A stretch of 64,000 nt of DNA from NCBI GenBank assembly GCA_018335925.1, contig JAGXRF010000112.1, positions 45,026 through 109,025 on the forward strand, given 5' to 3'. The notes under the pieces are model-generated. The model was not told where the DNA came from. It saw only the letters and a program-made list of their open reading frames with translations, and searched no databases. The DNA comes from Flavobacteriales bacterium (GTDB lineage Bacteria > Bacteroidota > Bacteroidia > Flavobacteriales > Flavobacteriaceae). The position numbers and the translations under genes are program-made. Below are positions 56,261-64,000 of the stretch, piece after piece; the stretch's first letter is position 1, and the number at the start of each line of letters is the position of its first letter.

Positions 56261-56360
56261 TTGTAAAATGTTTATAAGTTATTATTCAGGGTGGAAAGAT
56301 AAGAATAGTCTCGGATAATTCAAAAACTAAGTGACTGTGCTGGTTAAATTTTAAGAAAAA

Positions 56361-57113
56361 CTAAAAAGTTGCTTGCCAAATTTCCCAAGATGCCATCGCT
56401 TGTGCATGCAACATGGGCAATCCGTTTAATGTTTTGGCTCCTTTTTCTTGAAACTTTTGCAAAAACTTGGTCTGTTCCGGGTTGTAAATCAAATCGATTG
56501 CAATGTGTTTTGAGGTAATAAACTCAAACGGAAAATCGACACTTTCCTCTACATTCGGAAATGTCCCTACTGGAGTAGTTTGAATAATCAGTAAATGTTC
56601 TTGAAGTATTTTATTATTGAGCTGTTGAAAATGCAATTGTTTGTTTTGAGGATTTCTGGCCACTACTTGAAACGGAATTTGTCTTTTTTGCAACACAAAT
56701 TGCACTGCCTTACTAGCACCACCGGCTCCTAAAACAAGTGCTTTAACAGCAATTGGCAAAATCAATTGATCTAGCGAATGTGCAAAACCTATCACATCGG
56801 TGTTGTGACCTATGGTTTTATTTTGATCAAAAGCAATGCAATTTACCGCTCCTATTTGTTGTGCTGCCTCTGAAAGTTCGTTTAAATACGGAATAATGCT
56901 TTGTTTATAAGGAACTGTAACATTGCAACCCGACAAATTTGGATGTAATTTTTTTAAGGATAAAAACTCCTGAATATCTGGCAAATCAAAATTAACATAG
57001 GTATGAGGCAATTGCCATTCTTGAAATTGATTGGCAAAAAAACCTCTGGAAAAAGAATAGCCAATATTTTTCCCAATCAAACCAAATAATTTAGGAAGAT
57101 TTTTTTCTGCCAT
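56361..57113 (-). CDS. aroE: Shikimate dehydrogenase
   Basis: 250 residues. The substrate-binding N-terminus has YSFSRGFFANQF and NVTVPYKQ with the catalytic Lys, and the NADP-binding half has GAGGASKAVQFVLQKR. It reduces 3-dehydroshikimate in the aromatic amino-acid pathway. Its start overlaps the DedA gene by 23 nt, suggesting coupled translation. Confidence 0.95.
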   Translation of the reverse strand: MAEKNLPKLFGLIGKNIGYSFSRGFFANQFQEWQLPHTYVNFDLPDIQEFLSLKKLHPNLSGCNVTVPYKQSIIPYLNELSEAAQQIGAVNCIAFDQNKTIGHNTDVIGFAHSLDQLILPIAVKALVLGAGGASKAVQFVLQKRQIPFQVVARNPQNKQLHFQQLNNKILQEHLLIIQTTPVGTFPNVEESVDFPFEFITSKHIAIDLIYNPEQTKFLQKFQEKGAKTLNGLPMLHAQAMASWEIWQATF

Positions 57114-57744
57114 GAATTATTTGTTTGATTAATGGGAGGTTTGCCAAAACGATAATGAGTAAAATAAACTTACCCAAATGTTCTTTAACAAAAGTAAACT
57201 GACCTAAAAAGTATCCCAAAGTACCTATCATTCCTACCCAAAGTAAGGCTCCAATCACGCTGTATAACAAAAAGGTACGGTAAGATACTTTGGTGGTGCC
57301 ACATAAAAAGGGCACAATGGTTCTAATTACAGGAATAAAACGAGCGATGATGATAGATTTTTTTCCGTTTTTTTCAAAAAAATCGGTGGCTTTTTGGATG
57401 TGGCTTTTTTTGATCCAATAGCTTTTTTCCGAATCCATGATAAAGGAACCAAAACGTCTCCCCACCAAATAATTCACATTATCTCCTAATAAAGCTGCAA
57501 AAATCAATAAAGGGATGATGATAGAGTACTCTAACTCCCCTTTTGCTGCAATCATTCCTACTGCAAAAATTAGTGCATCTCCGGGCAAGAAAGGCATTAA
57601 AAACGACATCACAATCAAGCCGGTTTCTGCAAAAACAATTAGGAATAAGAAGATGTAAATCCAGTTGTTGTATTTTTTTATGAGGTCGGAAATAATTTCA
57701 TCCGGTTGGGTAATAAACCGAATAATTGCATCAAAAAACTCCAT
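57091..57744 (-). CDS. DedA-family membrane protein
   Basis: 217 residues. Conserved FLMPFLPGDALIFAVG and FARFIPVIRTIVPFLCG motifs with about five membrane helices. DedA proteins are linked to lipid-carrier (undecaprenyl phosphate) flipping and membrane homeostasis. It is 2 bp downstream of the DUF368 gene, whose family is also linked to undecaprenyl phosphate recycling, so the pair may work together. Confidence 0.92.
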   Translation of the reverse strand: MEFFDAIIRFITQPDEIISDLIKKYNNWIYIFLFLIVFAETGLIVMSFLMPFLPGDALIFAVGMIAAKGELEYSIIIPLLIFAALLGDNVNYLVGRRFGSFIMDSEKSYWIKKSHIQKATDFFEKNGKKSIIIARFIPVIRTIVPFLCGTTKVSYRTFLLYSVIGALLWVGMIGTLGYFLGQFTFVKEHLGKFILLIIVLANLPLIKQIIHGRKKSS

Positions 57745-57746
57745 AT

Positions 57747-58724
57747 TTAAGCAGATTTAGGCATTTGTTTTGCCAATTTTTCGAGCATAAAAATAGCCAA
57801 AAATCCGATGAGGATACACAAAATTGCTCCAAAGATTTGCGGGTCACCTTCGTAATGATTTGGTAAAATACTTTTCTCTAAAAAAGGAACTTCTTCTCCT
57901 TTGGAATTGATTCGGGTAGAAATTACTTGCTTCCAAGGCCAAATTTTGTTTAATGAACCTACCATAAAACCTGTTAACACCACCAAAGTGATGTTTTTGT
58001 AATGGGCAAACATCCAATGCAATACCCCTGAAAAAGCTTTTAATCCGATAATTGCTCCTATGCCAAATACAGCTAATTTTGAAATTACTACAGCCAATCC
58101 TTCCCAATCTTGTGCTTTGATTAAGGGAGTCAAACTCCCTAAACTCCCAATAATCACCTCGTACGAGCCTAACAATAGTAAAATAAAAGCTCCTGAAATT
58201 CCCGGTAAAATCATCGCAATGATTGCAATAAAGCCTGATAGAAAAATAAATCCATAACTGTCTGGAGAGGTAGTTGGCTCCAAAATAGTTAGGTAAAAAG
58301 CAAAAAAGGTAGATGCCAAAAAAGCAAGCATTTCTTGCCATTTCCAACGATTGGTTTGTTGGTATATCATCCAAATACTTGCTAAAATCAATCCGAAAAA
58401 GAAACTCCACAATAAAACTGCATGATGGTGCAACAAATAAGTAATTAACTTAGCCAAACTCAAAATACTCGTGGCAATTCCAGCCACCAAAAAAAACAAA
58501 AAATTACCGTTGGCTTGTTTCCAACATGCAGCCAAACCATCCTGTTTCCATACTTTCCATAAACCAAAATTAATTTGGTGGATGCTGTCAATTAATTCTT
58601 GGTAAATTCCTGAAATAAAAGCAATGGTCCCTCCGGAAACTCCAGGCACCACATCGGCTGCACCCATGGCCATTCCTTTTAAATACAACGGAAAATATTT
58701 TTTTAACAGGGTTGGTAACGACAT
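57747..58724 (-). CDS. DUF368-family membrane protein
   Basis: 325 residues, about nine membrane helices, with the hallmark GAADVVPGVSGGTIAFISGIY near the start and a second LPGISGAFILLLLG. DUF368 proteins such as PopT are implicated as undecaprenyl phosphate translocases. Adjacent to DedA and aroE in a short operon. Confidence 0.9.
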   Translation of the reverse strand: MSLPTLLKKYFPLYLKGMAMGAADVVPGVSGGTIAFISGIYQELIDSIHQINFGLWKVWKQDGLAACWKQANGNFLFFLVAGIATSILSLAKLITYLLHHHAVLLWSFFFGLILASIWMIYQQTNRWKWQEMLAFLASTFFAFYLTILEPTTSPDSYGFIFLSGFIAIIAMILPGISGAFILLLLGSYEVIIGSLGSLTPLIKAQDWEGLAVVISKLAVFGIGAIIGLKAFSGVLHWMFAHYKNITLVVLTGFMVGSLNKIWPWKQVISTRINSKGEEVPFLEKSILPNHYEGDPQIFGAILCILIGFLAIFMLEKLAKQMPKSA

Positions 58725-58862
58725 TTTGATTTGTTTTTTAGGTGACGCAAATTAGTGCTTTTTTGTTGGATGCTCTAATAAGGGAATCAAAAATCTTTTT
58801 CCTATAAGAAGATTTTGAGCCAATCTTTTTTTAATACATTTGAATTCATCAAAAAACTACGT

Positions 58863-60581
58863 ATGCAAAACCAAACTACCAATTATCCCGCTTTATATAC
58901 CTTGATTACTGTGTTCTTTTTTTGGGGATTTATAGCAGCCGGAAACAGCATTTTTATTCCGTTTTGTAAAAATTACTTTTCCTTGGACCAATTTCAATCG
59001 CAATTAATCGATTTTGCGTTTTACTTGGCATATTATATAGGAGCGTTGCTGTTGTTTGCACTCGGAAATTTAAAAGGCAAAGATGTGGTAGGCTCATGGG
59101 GTTATAAAAAAAGTATCGTATTCGGACTGCTTTTTTCTGCCTTGGGTGCAGGTGCCATGATTGTTGCTGTTTACGTAAATTTATATGTTGGAATGCTTGT
59201 TGGTTTATTCATTGTTGCACTTGGTTTTTCGTTGCAACAAACTGCCGCAAATCCTTTTGCTATATTATTAGGCGATCCAAAAACTGGGGCATCTAGGGTA
59301 AATTTAGGAGGAGGCATCAACTCCTTCGGAACCACTATAGGTCCTATTTTGGTTGCTTTTGCTTTGTTTGGCACTACGGCTAGTATCTCTGACGAACAAA
59401 TCAAAAACTTAGAATTATCTAAAGTAATCTTACTTTACATTGCCGTTGGATTGTTGTTTTTGGCTGCAGCTGCTTTGTTTCATTTTTCAAAGAAAGTTCC
59501 AGCTGGTGTTTCGCAAGAACCTATGGAAAAGGCCAACAAAGCATTAACTACTTTAGTGGTAATGACCTTATTGTTGGCTACATGTTTCGTACCAGTATTT
59601 CAAAGTTACCAAAGTACAGATGCTTTGCAAATACAAACCTTGCAAGAACAAATTGCTTTGGTTTCTGCTGAGGAAGCAACTACTTTACAATCTGCTTTAA
59701 CTAATTTACAAGAAGAAGTAGAAAACTATCGCATGTTTTGGTTAGGATTGGCATTATTGGTGGTAATGGTAGGATTGTTGTTTGCCTACTTCCTAGCCAA
59801 GAAAAACGGAAATGGTTGGGGAGCCATGCAATACCCGCAATTGGTTTTAGGGATGTTGGCCATATTTACTTATGTGGGAGTAGAAGTTGCCATAGGTAGT
59901 AATTTAGGAGAATTACTCAGTACAGATGCTTTTGGAAGTTTGAGCACTTCGGAAATTGCCCCTTACATTTCGATGTACTGGGGAAGTTTGATGATAGGAA
60001 GATGGGCTGGTGCGGTAAGCGTTTTTAAACTAGAAAGCTGGCAAAAAACCTTGGCTTTGGTATTGGTGCCATTGGTAGCTTTTGGAGTGATCATAGGAGT
60101 GAACTTAATAAGTGGCAAAAACATGGAAGCTTTGTACTATTACATAGTGTGTGTATTATTGCAAATTGCTGCCTTTTTTTGGAGTAACGACCAACCTGCT
60201 CGTACTTTAACTATTTTTGGTTTGTTTGGCATCGTTGCCATGTTGGTAGGATTAAATTCTACAGGCACGGTTGCTATTTACGCTTTTTTATCGGGTGGAT
60301 TGGCTTGTAGCATTATGTGGCCAGCCATTTTTAGTTTATCGATTTTAGGATTAGGAAAATATACTTCGCAAGGTTCTGCATTTTTAATTATGATGATTTT
60401 AGGTGGAGCCATCTTACCTCCAATCCAAGGAAAATTAGCCGACATGATTGGCATACATGCCTCTTATATTTTGGCAGTTGTTTGCTTTGCTTACCTTACC
60501 CTATTTGCCATTTTAGTAAAATCGGTTTTGAAAAAACAAGGCTTAGAAGTGGATCAGGTTGAAAGTACTGGTGGGCATTGA
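58863..60581 (+). CDS. FucP-like sugar MFS transporter, long form
   Basis: 572 residues from ATG 58863 (an earlier TTG at 58815 is less likely). Twelve-helix MFS fold with [17 protein letters not shown] at the start, as in FucP/glucose-galactose permeases. An insertion at about residues 245-285 ([18 protein letters not shown]) between helices 6 and 7 is rich in Gln and Glu and makes it longer than the usual 430 residues. It is likely a proton-coupled hexose importer; the sugar is unknown. Confidence 0.88.
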   Translation: MQNQTTNYPALYTLITVFFFWGFIAAGNSIFIPFCKNYFSLDQFQSQLIDFAFYLAYYIGALLLFALGNLKGKDVVGSWGYKKSIVFGLLFSALGAGAMIVAVYVNLYVGMLVGLFIVALGFSLQQTAANPFAILLGDPKTGASRVNLGGGINSFGTTIGPILVAFALFGTTASISDEQIKNLELSKVILLYIAVGLLFLAAAALFHFSKKVPAGVSQEPMEKANKALTTLVVMTLLLATCFVPVFQSYQSTDALQIQTLQEQIALVSAEEATTLQSALTNLQEEVENYRMFWLGLALLVVMVGLLFAYFLAKKNGNGWGAMQYPQLVLGMLAIFTYVGVEVAIGSNLGELLSTDAFGSLSTSEIAPYISMYWGSLMIGRWAGAVSVFKLESWQKTLALVLVPLVAFGVIIGVNLISGKNMEALYYYIVCVLLQIAAFFWSNDQPARTLTIFGLFGIVAMLVGLNSTGTVAIYAFLSGGLACSIMWPAIFSLSILGLGKYTSQGSAFLIMMILGGAILPPIQGKLADMIGIHASYILAVVCFAYLTLFAILVKSVLKKQGLEVDQVESTGGH

Positions 60582-60740
60582 TTTGAAAATTAGCCAATGT
60601 GTGAATGAGCGAATGGGAATTAGCTGTTAGCAATTAACGATTAGCTGTATGGATATGAAAATTAGCATATTAGTAGATTGGCGAATGGCTATAGTTCAAT
60701 TTGAAAATTAGCCAATGTATGAATGAGCGAATGGCAATTA
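60582..60740. repeat. 41-bp direct repeats downstream of the sugar transporter
   Basis: 60582-60622 and 60700-60740 match at 39 of 41 positions (start TTTGAAAATTAGCCAATGT), 118 bp apart. Shorter GAAAATTAGC and GCGAATGG pieces lie between. The rest of the gap to 60919 holds no gene. Confidence 0.75.
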
Positions 60741-60919
60741 AACATGAATGTAAATTTAAATTTAGCATTGGCTCAATTACGTTTGACTTGACCTAAAGTT
60801 TCTTGATACAAAGCAAAGCTTTTAATATTTTTTCCAACTAATTATAGCTACAATTTATATTTCTTTTCACATTAGTCTTGAGCGGATACATTAAATTTGG
60901 TTCAAACAAAAAATGAAAA

Positions 60920-61660
60920 ATGAAAAAAGCACTCACTTTATTATTTGCAATAACCTTTTATGGTGTTGTGGCACAGAATTTAAACGTGCACAATTACCAA
61001 GATGGAGAGCAAGCTTTGCAAGCTATGGTTACCAGTAATACCAAACAAAACAAACCTTGTGTGTTGATTTTACCAGCATGGAAAGGCATTGATGAAGAAG
61101 CAAAAACAGCAGCCCAAGATTTAGAGAAATTGGGTTATATGGCATTTATCGCAGATATTTATGGGGTTGGCAATACACCAATTGATAATGCGAGTGCAGC
61201 CAAAATAGCCGGACAGTATAAAAAAGACTACCTAGCTTACCAACATCGCATTGCCGTGGCTTTGCAAGAGTGTATTAAATTGGGAGCAGACCCAAATAAA
61301 ATTGCGGTGATTGGTTATTGTTTTGGCGGAACAGGTGCTTTGGAAACTGCCAGAGCAGGCTTGACAGTACAAGGGGTGGTTTGTATACATGGTGGATTAT
61401 CGAGAGCTCCGGAAAGAGAAATTGCTCCAATCAAAACCAAAGTATTGGTTGAGCATCCGGCAGCAGATAGAAGTGTGAGTAAAGAAGATTACGACAATTT
61501 GGTAACAGAATTAAACACTGCCCAAGCAGATTGGCAAATTATTACGTATGCAAATTGCGGTCACACTTTTACCAATCCTTTATCTAAAGATTATAACGAA
61601 TTGATGGCAAAACGAGCTTGGAGCCATACCACGATTTTTTTGAAAGAGGTGTTGCAATAA
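60920..61660 (+). CDS. Secreted dienelactone hydrolase-family protein
   Basis: 246 residues with a signal peptide ending VVAQ. Alpha/beta hydrolase fold with GYCFGGTGALE, where cysteine replaces the usual serine as in dienelactone hydrolases, and GHTF holding the catalytic His. The substrate is unknown. No neighbouring gene suggests aromatic degradation. Confidence 0.88.
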   Translation: MKKALTLLFAITFYGVVAQNLNVHNYQDGEQALQAMVTSNTKQNKPCVLILPAWKGIDEEAKTAAQDLEKLGYMAFIADIYGVGNTPIDNASAAKIAGQYKKDYLAYQHRIAVALQECIKLGADPNKIAVIGYCFGGTGALETARAGLTVQGVVCIHGGLSRAPEREIAPIKTKVLVEHPAADRSVSKEDYDNLVTELNTAQADWQIITYANCGHTFTNPLSKDYNELMAKRAWSHTTIFLKEVLQ

Positions 61661-61740
61661 AATAAAAATATTCTGATTTTTGTATGTTTGCTTTTCAAGT
61701 AAAAGTGATTAAGACTTCATGTAAGATGTTCTTTAACTTG

Positions 61741-63033
61741 TTATAGAACCAAATGTGACTTACCAATTTTTTCTTTTAAAGCTTTTTCCACTCCTGTAAT
61801 TTCTGCAAATTCATACCAATTACTAACCGTTTCGCTTATTTGTTGTATAATGGCATTAGCTTTTTTAATGTTCATGGATTTTGCTACAAACAAAAGATCG
61901 TCTTTGGTAATGTTTTTTCTTTTTCCGTTGATGCTTAAATTGTGTTGGCTTACCCAATCACTGTCCGGTCGATAAGCAAAGCATACATCATAGGCAGGAG
62001 CTAATTCCCAGTCACCATCTTTTTTTAATCGAAAAGCAAAATTTTTGGTGTGATCATCGCAATTTTTAGCCATTACATTAAAGACCATTCTTCTAAACAT
62101 TTGTTCTGCTTGCGGATAAGGAAGTCTTAACAAACGCATGGTTTGAAACAACTGTTCATAACTAAAACTTGTTATTTGATTAAAATCATAGTGTTGCATG
62201 GCACATAAGGTTTGTATGTGGTGTTTTTGGTCACCTCGTTCTCTATCAAAACGTTTGGTCATAAAATGAGCTCTTCCGTTTTCCTCCATTAATCTACATT
62301 CCATTATCTCAATTCCACATGCTTTTGCCATGAGGTAGTAGGCCATTTCAATTCTGCCATAACCCGTACTTTCTCCAAACTGAACATCGCTAACGGTGTC
62401 TAATTTAATGAGCCAATGTTCAAAACCTTTAGGTGCATTGGTTTGACCTGATTTTACTTGTCCTGTTTTTTCATTATAAGCAATAATTGCTTTAGGACGA
62501 GCTCCTCCAGCAGAAGTTCCAATTTTAAGAATATCTAACATGGCTTTTTGATCATCCTCAGTTAATTTAGTTTCAAAATCATCTCTTTTGGCTAGCATTT
62601 TTTTCGAAATACTAACTAAACCATCTATTTCAACTTCAAAAGCTCTTTTATTTGTTTTCAACTGTGATGGTTCAAATTCTAAAGCTCCCATTCCACGAGT
62701 TCCTATAAAACACAAAACCTCTACCGGATTCATGCTATTTTCCGGACGACCATTTTGTGCTAACCAACTGTTGATTAATTGATTTCCGTAATCATCTGGC
62801 AACACATCTGCCAACAAACCCGGCAAACCTTTAAATGTTTTGTTATTTCTAAGCTCCGGAAACGAAAAAATACGATTGTTACTATTTGCAACAGGCATTT
62901 TTAGTGGTGCTAAATCTAATTTTGAATTAATAAACTTCGAATCAAATTCAAAACTAGCAACACCTGTTTGTTCATTCCATGCCACAGCTCCGGCTGTTTC
63001 ACCCCATATTTTTACAAATGCAGTTGTTATCAT
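61741..63033 (-). CDS. hipA: HipA-type Ser/Thr kinase toxin
   Basis: 430 residues from ATG 63033 (the longer frame starts at a TTG). The glycine-rich loop GTSAGGARPKAI, the KRFDRE motif, NCDDHTKNFAF (catalytic Asp) and APAYDVCF (metal-binding Asp) match HipA kinases. In E. coli the target is glutamyl-tRNA synthetase. The start shares a base with the antitoxin stop (TAATG), so the two are coupled. Confidence 0.9.
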   Translation of the reverse strand: MITTAFVKIWGETAGAVAWNEQTGVASFEFDSKFINSKLDLAPLKMPVANSNNRIFSFPELRNNKTFKGLPGLLADVLPDDYGNQLINSWLAQNGRPENSMNPVEVLCFIGTRGMGALEFEPSQLKTNKRAFEVEIDGLVSISKKMLAKRDDFETKLTEDDQKAMLDILKIGTSAGGARPKAIIAYNEKTGQVKSGQTNAPKGFEHWLIKLDTVSDVQFGESTGYGRIEMAYYLMAKACGIEIMECRLMEENGRAHFMTKRFDRERGDQKHHIQTLCAMQHYDFNQITSFSYEQLFQTMRLLRLPYPQAEQMFRRMVFNVMAKNCDDHTKNFAFRLKKDGDWELAPAYDVCFAYRPDSDWVSQHNLSINGKRKNITKDDLLFVAKSMNIKKANAIIQQISETVSNWYEFAEITGVEKALKEKIGKSHLVL

Positions 63034-63344
63034 TACCAATCTGACATTTTGTTGTTATTATCTGAATTTCTAGCCCGTTTTCTTTTATTTTGTTCCATTT
63101 TTGCTAATTGAATCGGACTTATTTCTTGTTTTATAGAAAAAATTTCTAACAAATGTAAAACGTTTAATGCTCTCAGGATTTGAATTAACGAAAGTAAGGT
63201 GATGGCTTCCCCGTTTTCAATTTGACTAATGGTCCAGCGATTTATGCCAGCTTCCTTTGCCAACTGTGCTTGCGTTTTGTTGCTATTTAAACGCTCATGT
63301 TTAACAAATTCTCCTATTTTACGCACAATAGCGGTATCGCTCAT
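63033..63344 (-). CDS. hipB: HipB-like antitoxin repressor
   Basis: 103 residues from ATG 63344. A longer frame starts at 63377, but it would run through an operator, and the shorter start gives a typical MSDTAIVRKIGEFVKHERL beginning. Helix-turn-helix at about 20-60 (KTQAQLAKEAGINRWTISQIENG). A basic tail KRKRARN ends the protein. It should bind HipA and the three operators upstream. Confidence 0.88.
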   Translation of the reverse strand: MSDTAIVRKIGEFVKHERLNSNKTQAQLAKEAGINRWTISQIENGEAITLLSLIQILRALNVLHLLEIFSIKQEISPIQLAKMEQNKRKRARNSDNNNKMSDW

Positions 63345-63362
63345 TGCTACCCATTTTGTGTT

Positions 63363-63474
63363 GGTATTTATCATCATTATAACTTAAATTAGCTTTATAA
63401 GTTGGTATTTACCTACAAATTTAATAAAAAAATTAATTAAAAAAAATTTCAAACAAAAAATGTTGGTAAATACC
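63363..63474. promoter_or_regulatory. hipBA operators and -7 box
   Basis: GGTATTTATC (63363-63372), GGTATTTACC (63404-63413) and GGTAAATACC (63465-63474) share GGTA-N2-TACC, each preceded by GTT or TT. On the minus strand TAAATTTG (63423-63416) is a perfect -7 box next to the middle site, so binding there should block transcription. A half site TTACCAAC lies near 63510. Confidence 0.7.
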
Positions 63475-63579
63475 ATCAAAATAAACATAAATAACTATTT
63501 ATGATTGTTATTACCAACACAAATTAATTCTTTTATAATAATAAATAGTTTTGAATATGAATTTTAAACATGTTACATC

Positions 63580-63612
63580 AAAAAAAAAGCCCAACAAAAA
63601 GTTGAGCTTTTT
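63580..63612 (-). terminator. Terminator after ssrA
   Basis: On the minus strand AGCTCAAC-TTTTT-GTTGGGCT is followed by a run of at least eight T. Confidence 0.9.
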
Positions 63613-63614
63613 AG

Positions 63615-64000
63615 TGGAGTCGCCGAGAATCGAACTCGGGTCCAAACGAGCAATCAAAGAGCTTTCTACACGTTTAGTTTCCGTTTGTTTTTTCGACCAA
63701 AAGCTCGGTTGGAAACTACCACTTTTGGCTTAGCTTTATCCGTGTCAAAAGGGATTTAAAGCGTTACCCTTTCTAGGTTTATTTTTGCGGTTCCCCTAAA
63801 CCAAACGCCACAAACCAAGGCTTTTGAGGAGAATTTAGCTTTCCGACCTGGCCGGACGAGGCAAATCTTACTGTGATTCAGATTAAGCAGCTAAAGCGTA
63901 GTTATTTTCGCCGTTTATAAGTCGTATAGCAGATATTTACGAGCCTACCATACTTGGCTCGACGTGCTTACTAAATAATTCCACTCGCTGTCAAAACCAG
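63615..64000 (-). ncRNA. ssrA: tmRNA (5' end a few bases outside the window)
   Basis: Rescues stalled ribosomes. The 3' part has the T-arm GGTTCGATTC-type loop (GAGTTCGATTCTCGG) and acceptor strand ending CTCCA at 63615. The tag frame at 63912-63883 encodes GENNYALAA and a stop, a typical flavobacterial tag. The 5' tRNA-like sequence CTGGTTTTGACAG reaches the window edge, so only about four bases are missing. CCA is not encoded. Confidence 0.96.

Noticed and set aside
63551..63733. Short open frame at the right end
   Set aside because: It lies in the ssrA terminator and tmRNA gene.
1..64000. CRISPR array, prophage or insertion sequence
   Set aside because: No regularly spaced repeats, phage genes or transposases were seen. 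XerD has the housekeeping form without an adjacent integrated element.

Overview
The window is a stretch of a low-GC Bacteroidota chromosome, most likely family Flavobacteriaceae. The grounds are a tmRNA with a GENNYALAA tag, Bacteroidota-type promoters (a TAnnTTTG -7 box), a fused ccoNO gene, a Sec-type lipoprotein NosZ, PorT-like beta-barrels, DUF349 and DUF368 genes and a 950-residue CarB. I see no prophage, insertion sequence or CRISPR array. Apart from a hipBA toxin-antitoxin pair it reads as ordinary chromosome.

Positions 1-16200 hold an anaerobic nitrogen-oxide and copper block. A nitrous oxide reductase operon (cytochrome c, nosZ, membrane protein; minus strand) is divergent from a copper-acquisition operon (a small Cys protein broken by a frameshift, a Met/His-rich lipoprotein, an OprC/NosA-type TonB receptor, and a Cys/His lipoprotein). 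Next is an operon joining an NsrR/Rrf2-like regulator, nadA, nadB, norC and a NorB-like protein that lacks several canonical ligands. A PLP decarboxylase and an anaerobic ribonucleotide reductase follow. Its glycyl-radical segment is on a separate small overlapping reading frame.

Positions 16200-34100 are housekeeping and export: three tRNAs (Arg, Pro, Ser), thiolase, an NlpC/P60 peptidase, a TPR protein, gyrA, clpC, a TetR-ABC-HlyD-TolC export operon and an EF-G paralogue. Positions 34187-43939 are a complete cbb3 oxidase cluster (ccoI, ccoS, ccoNO, ccoQ, ccoP, ccoG, ccoH, SafE-like), divergent from an FNR-like regulator. Positions 44000-64000 carry lpdA, xerD, three beta-barrels, carB, rpmH, hemN, a DUF349 gene, aroE, a DedA gene, a DUF368 gene, a sugar transporter, a dienelactone hydrolase, hipBA and ssrA.

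The most striking result is regulatory. Six promoters (cytochrome c-nosZ, the copper operon, the PLP decarboxylase, ccoS-NOQP, ccoI and hemN) carry the dyad TGA(C/T)-N4-(G/A)TCA. In all six its centre lies 29.5-30.5 bp before the first base of a -7 box. This looks like one FNR-type regulon tying low-oxygen respiration, N2O reduction, copper supply and haem synthesis together. The Crp/Fnr gene at 43259 is the natural candidate regulator.
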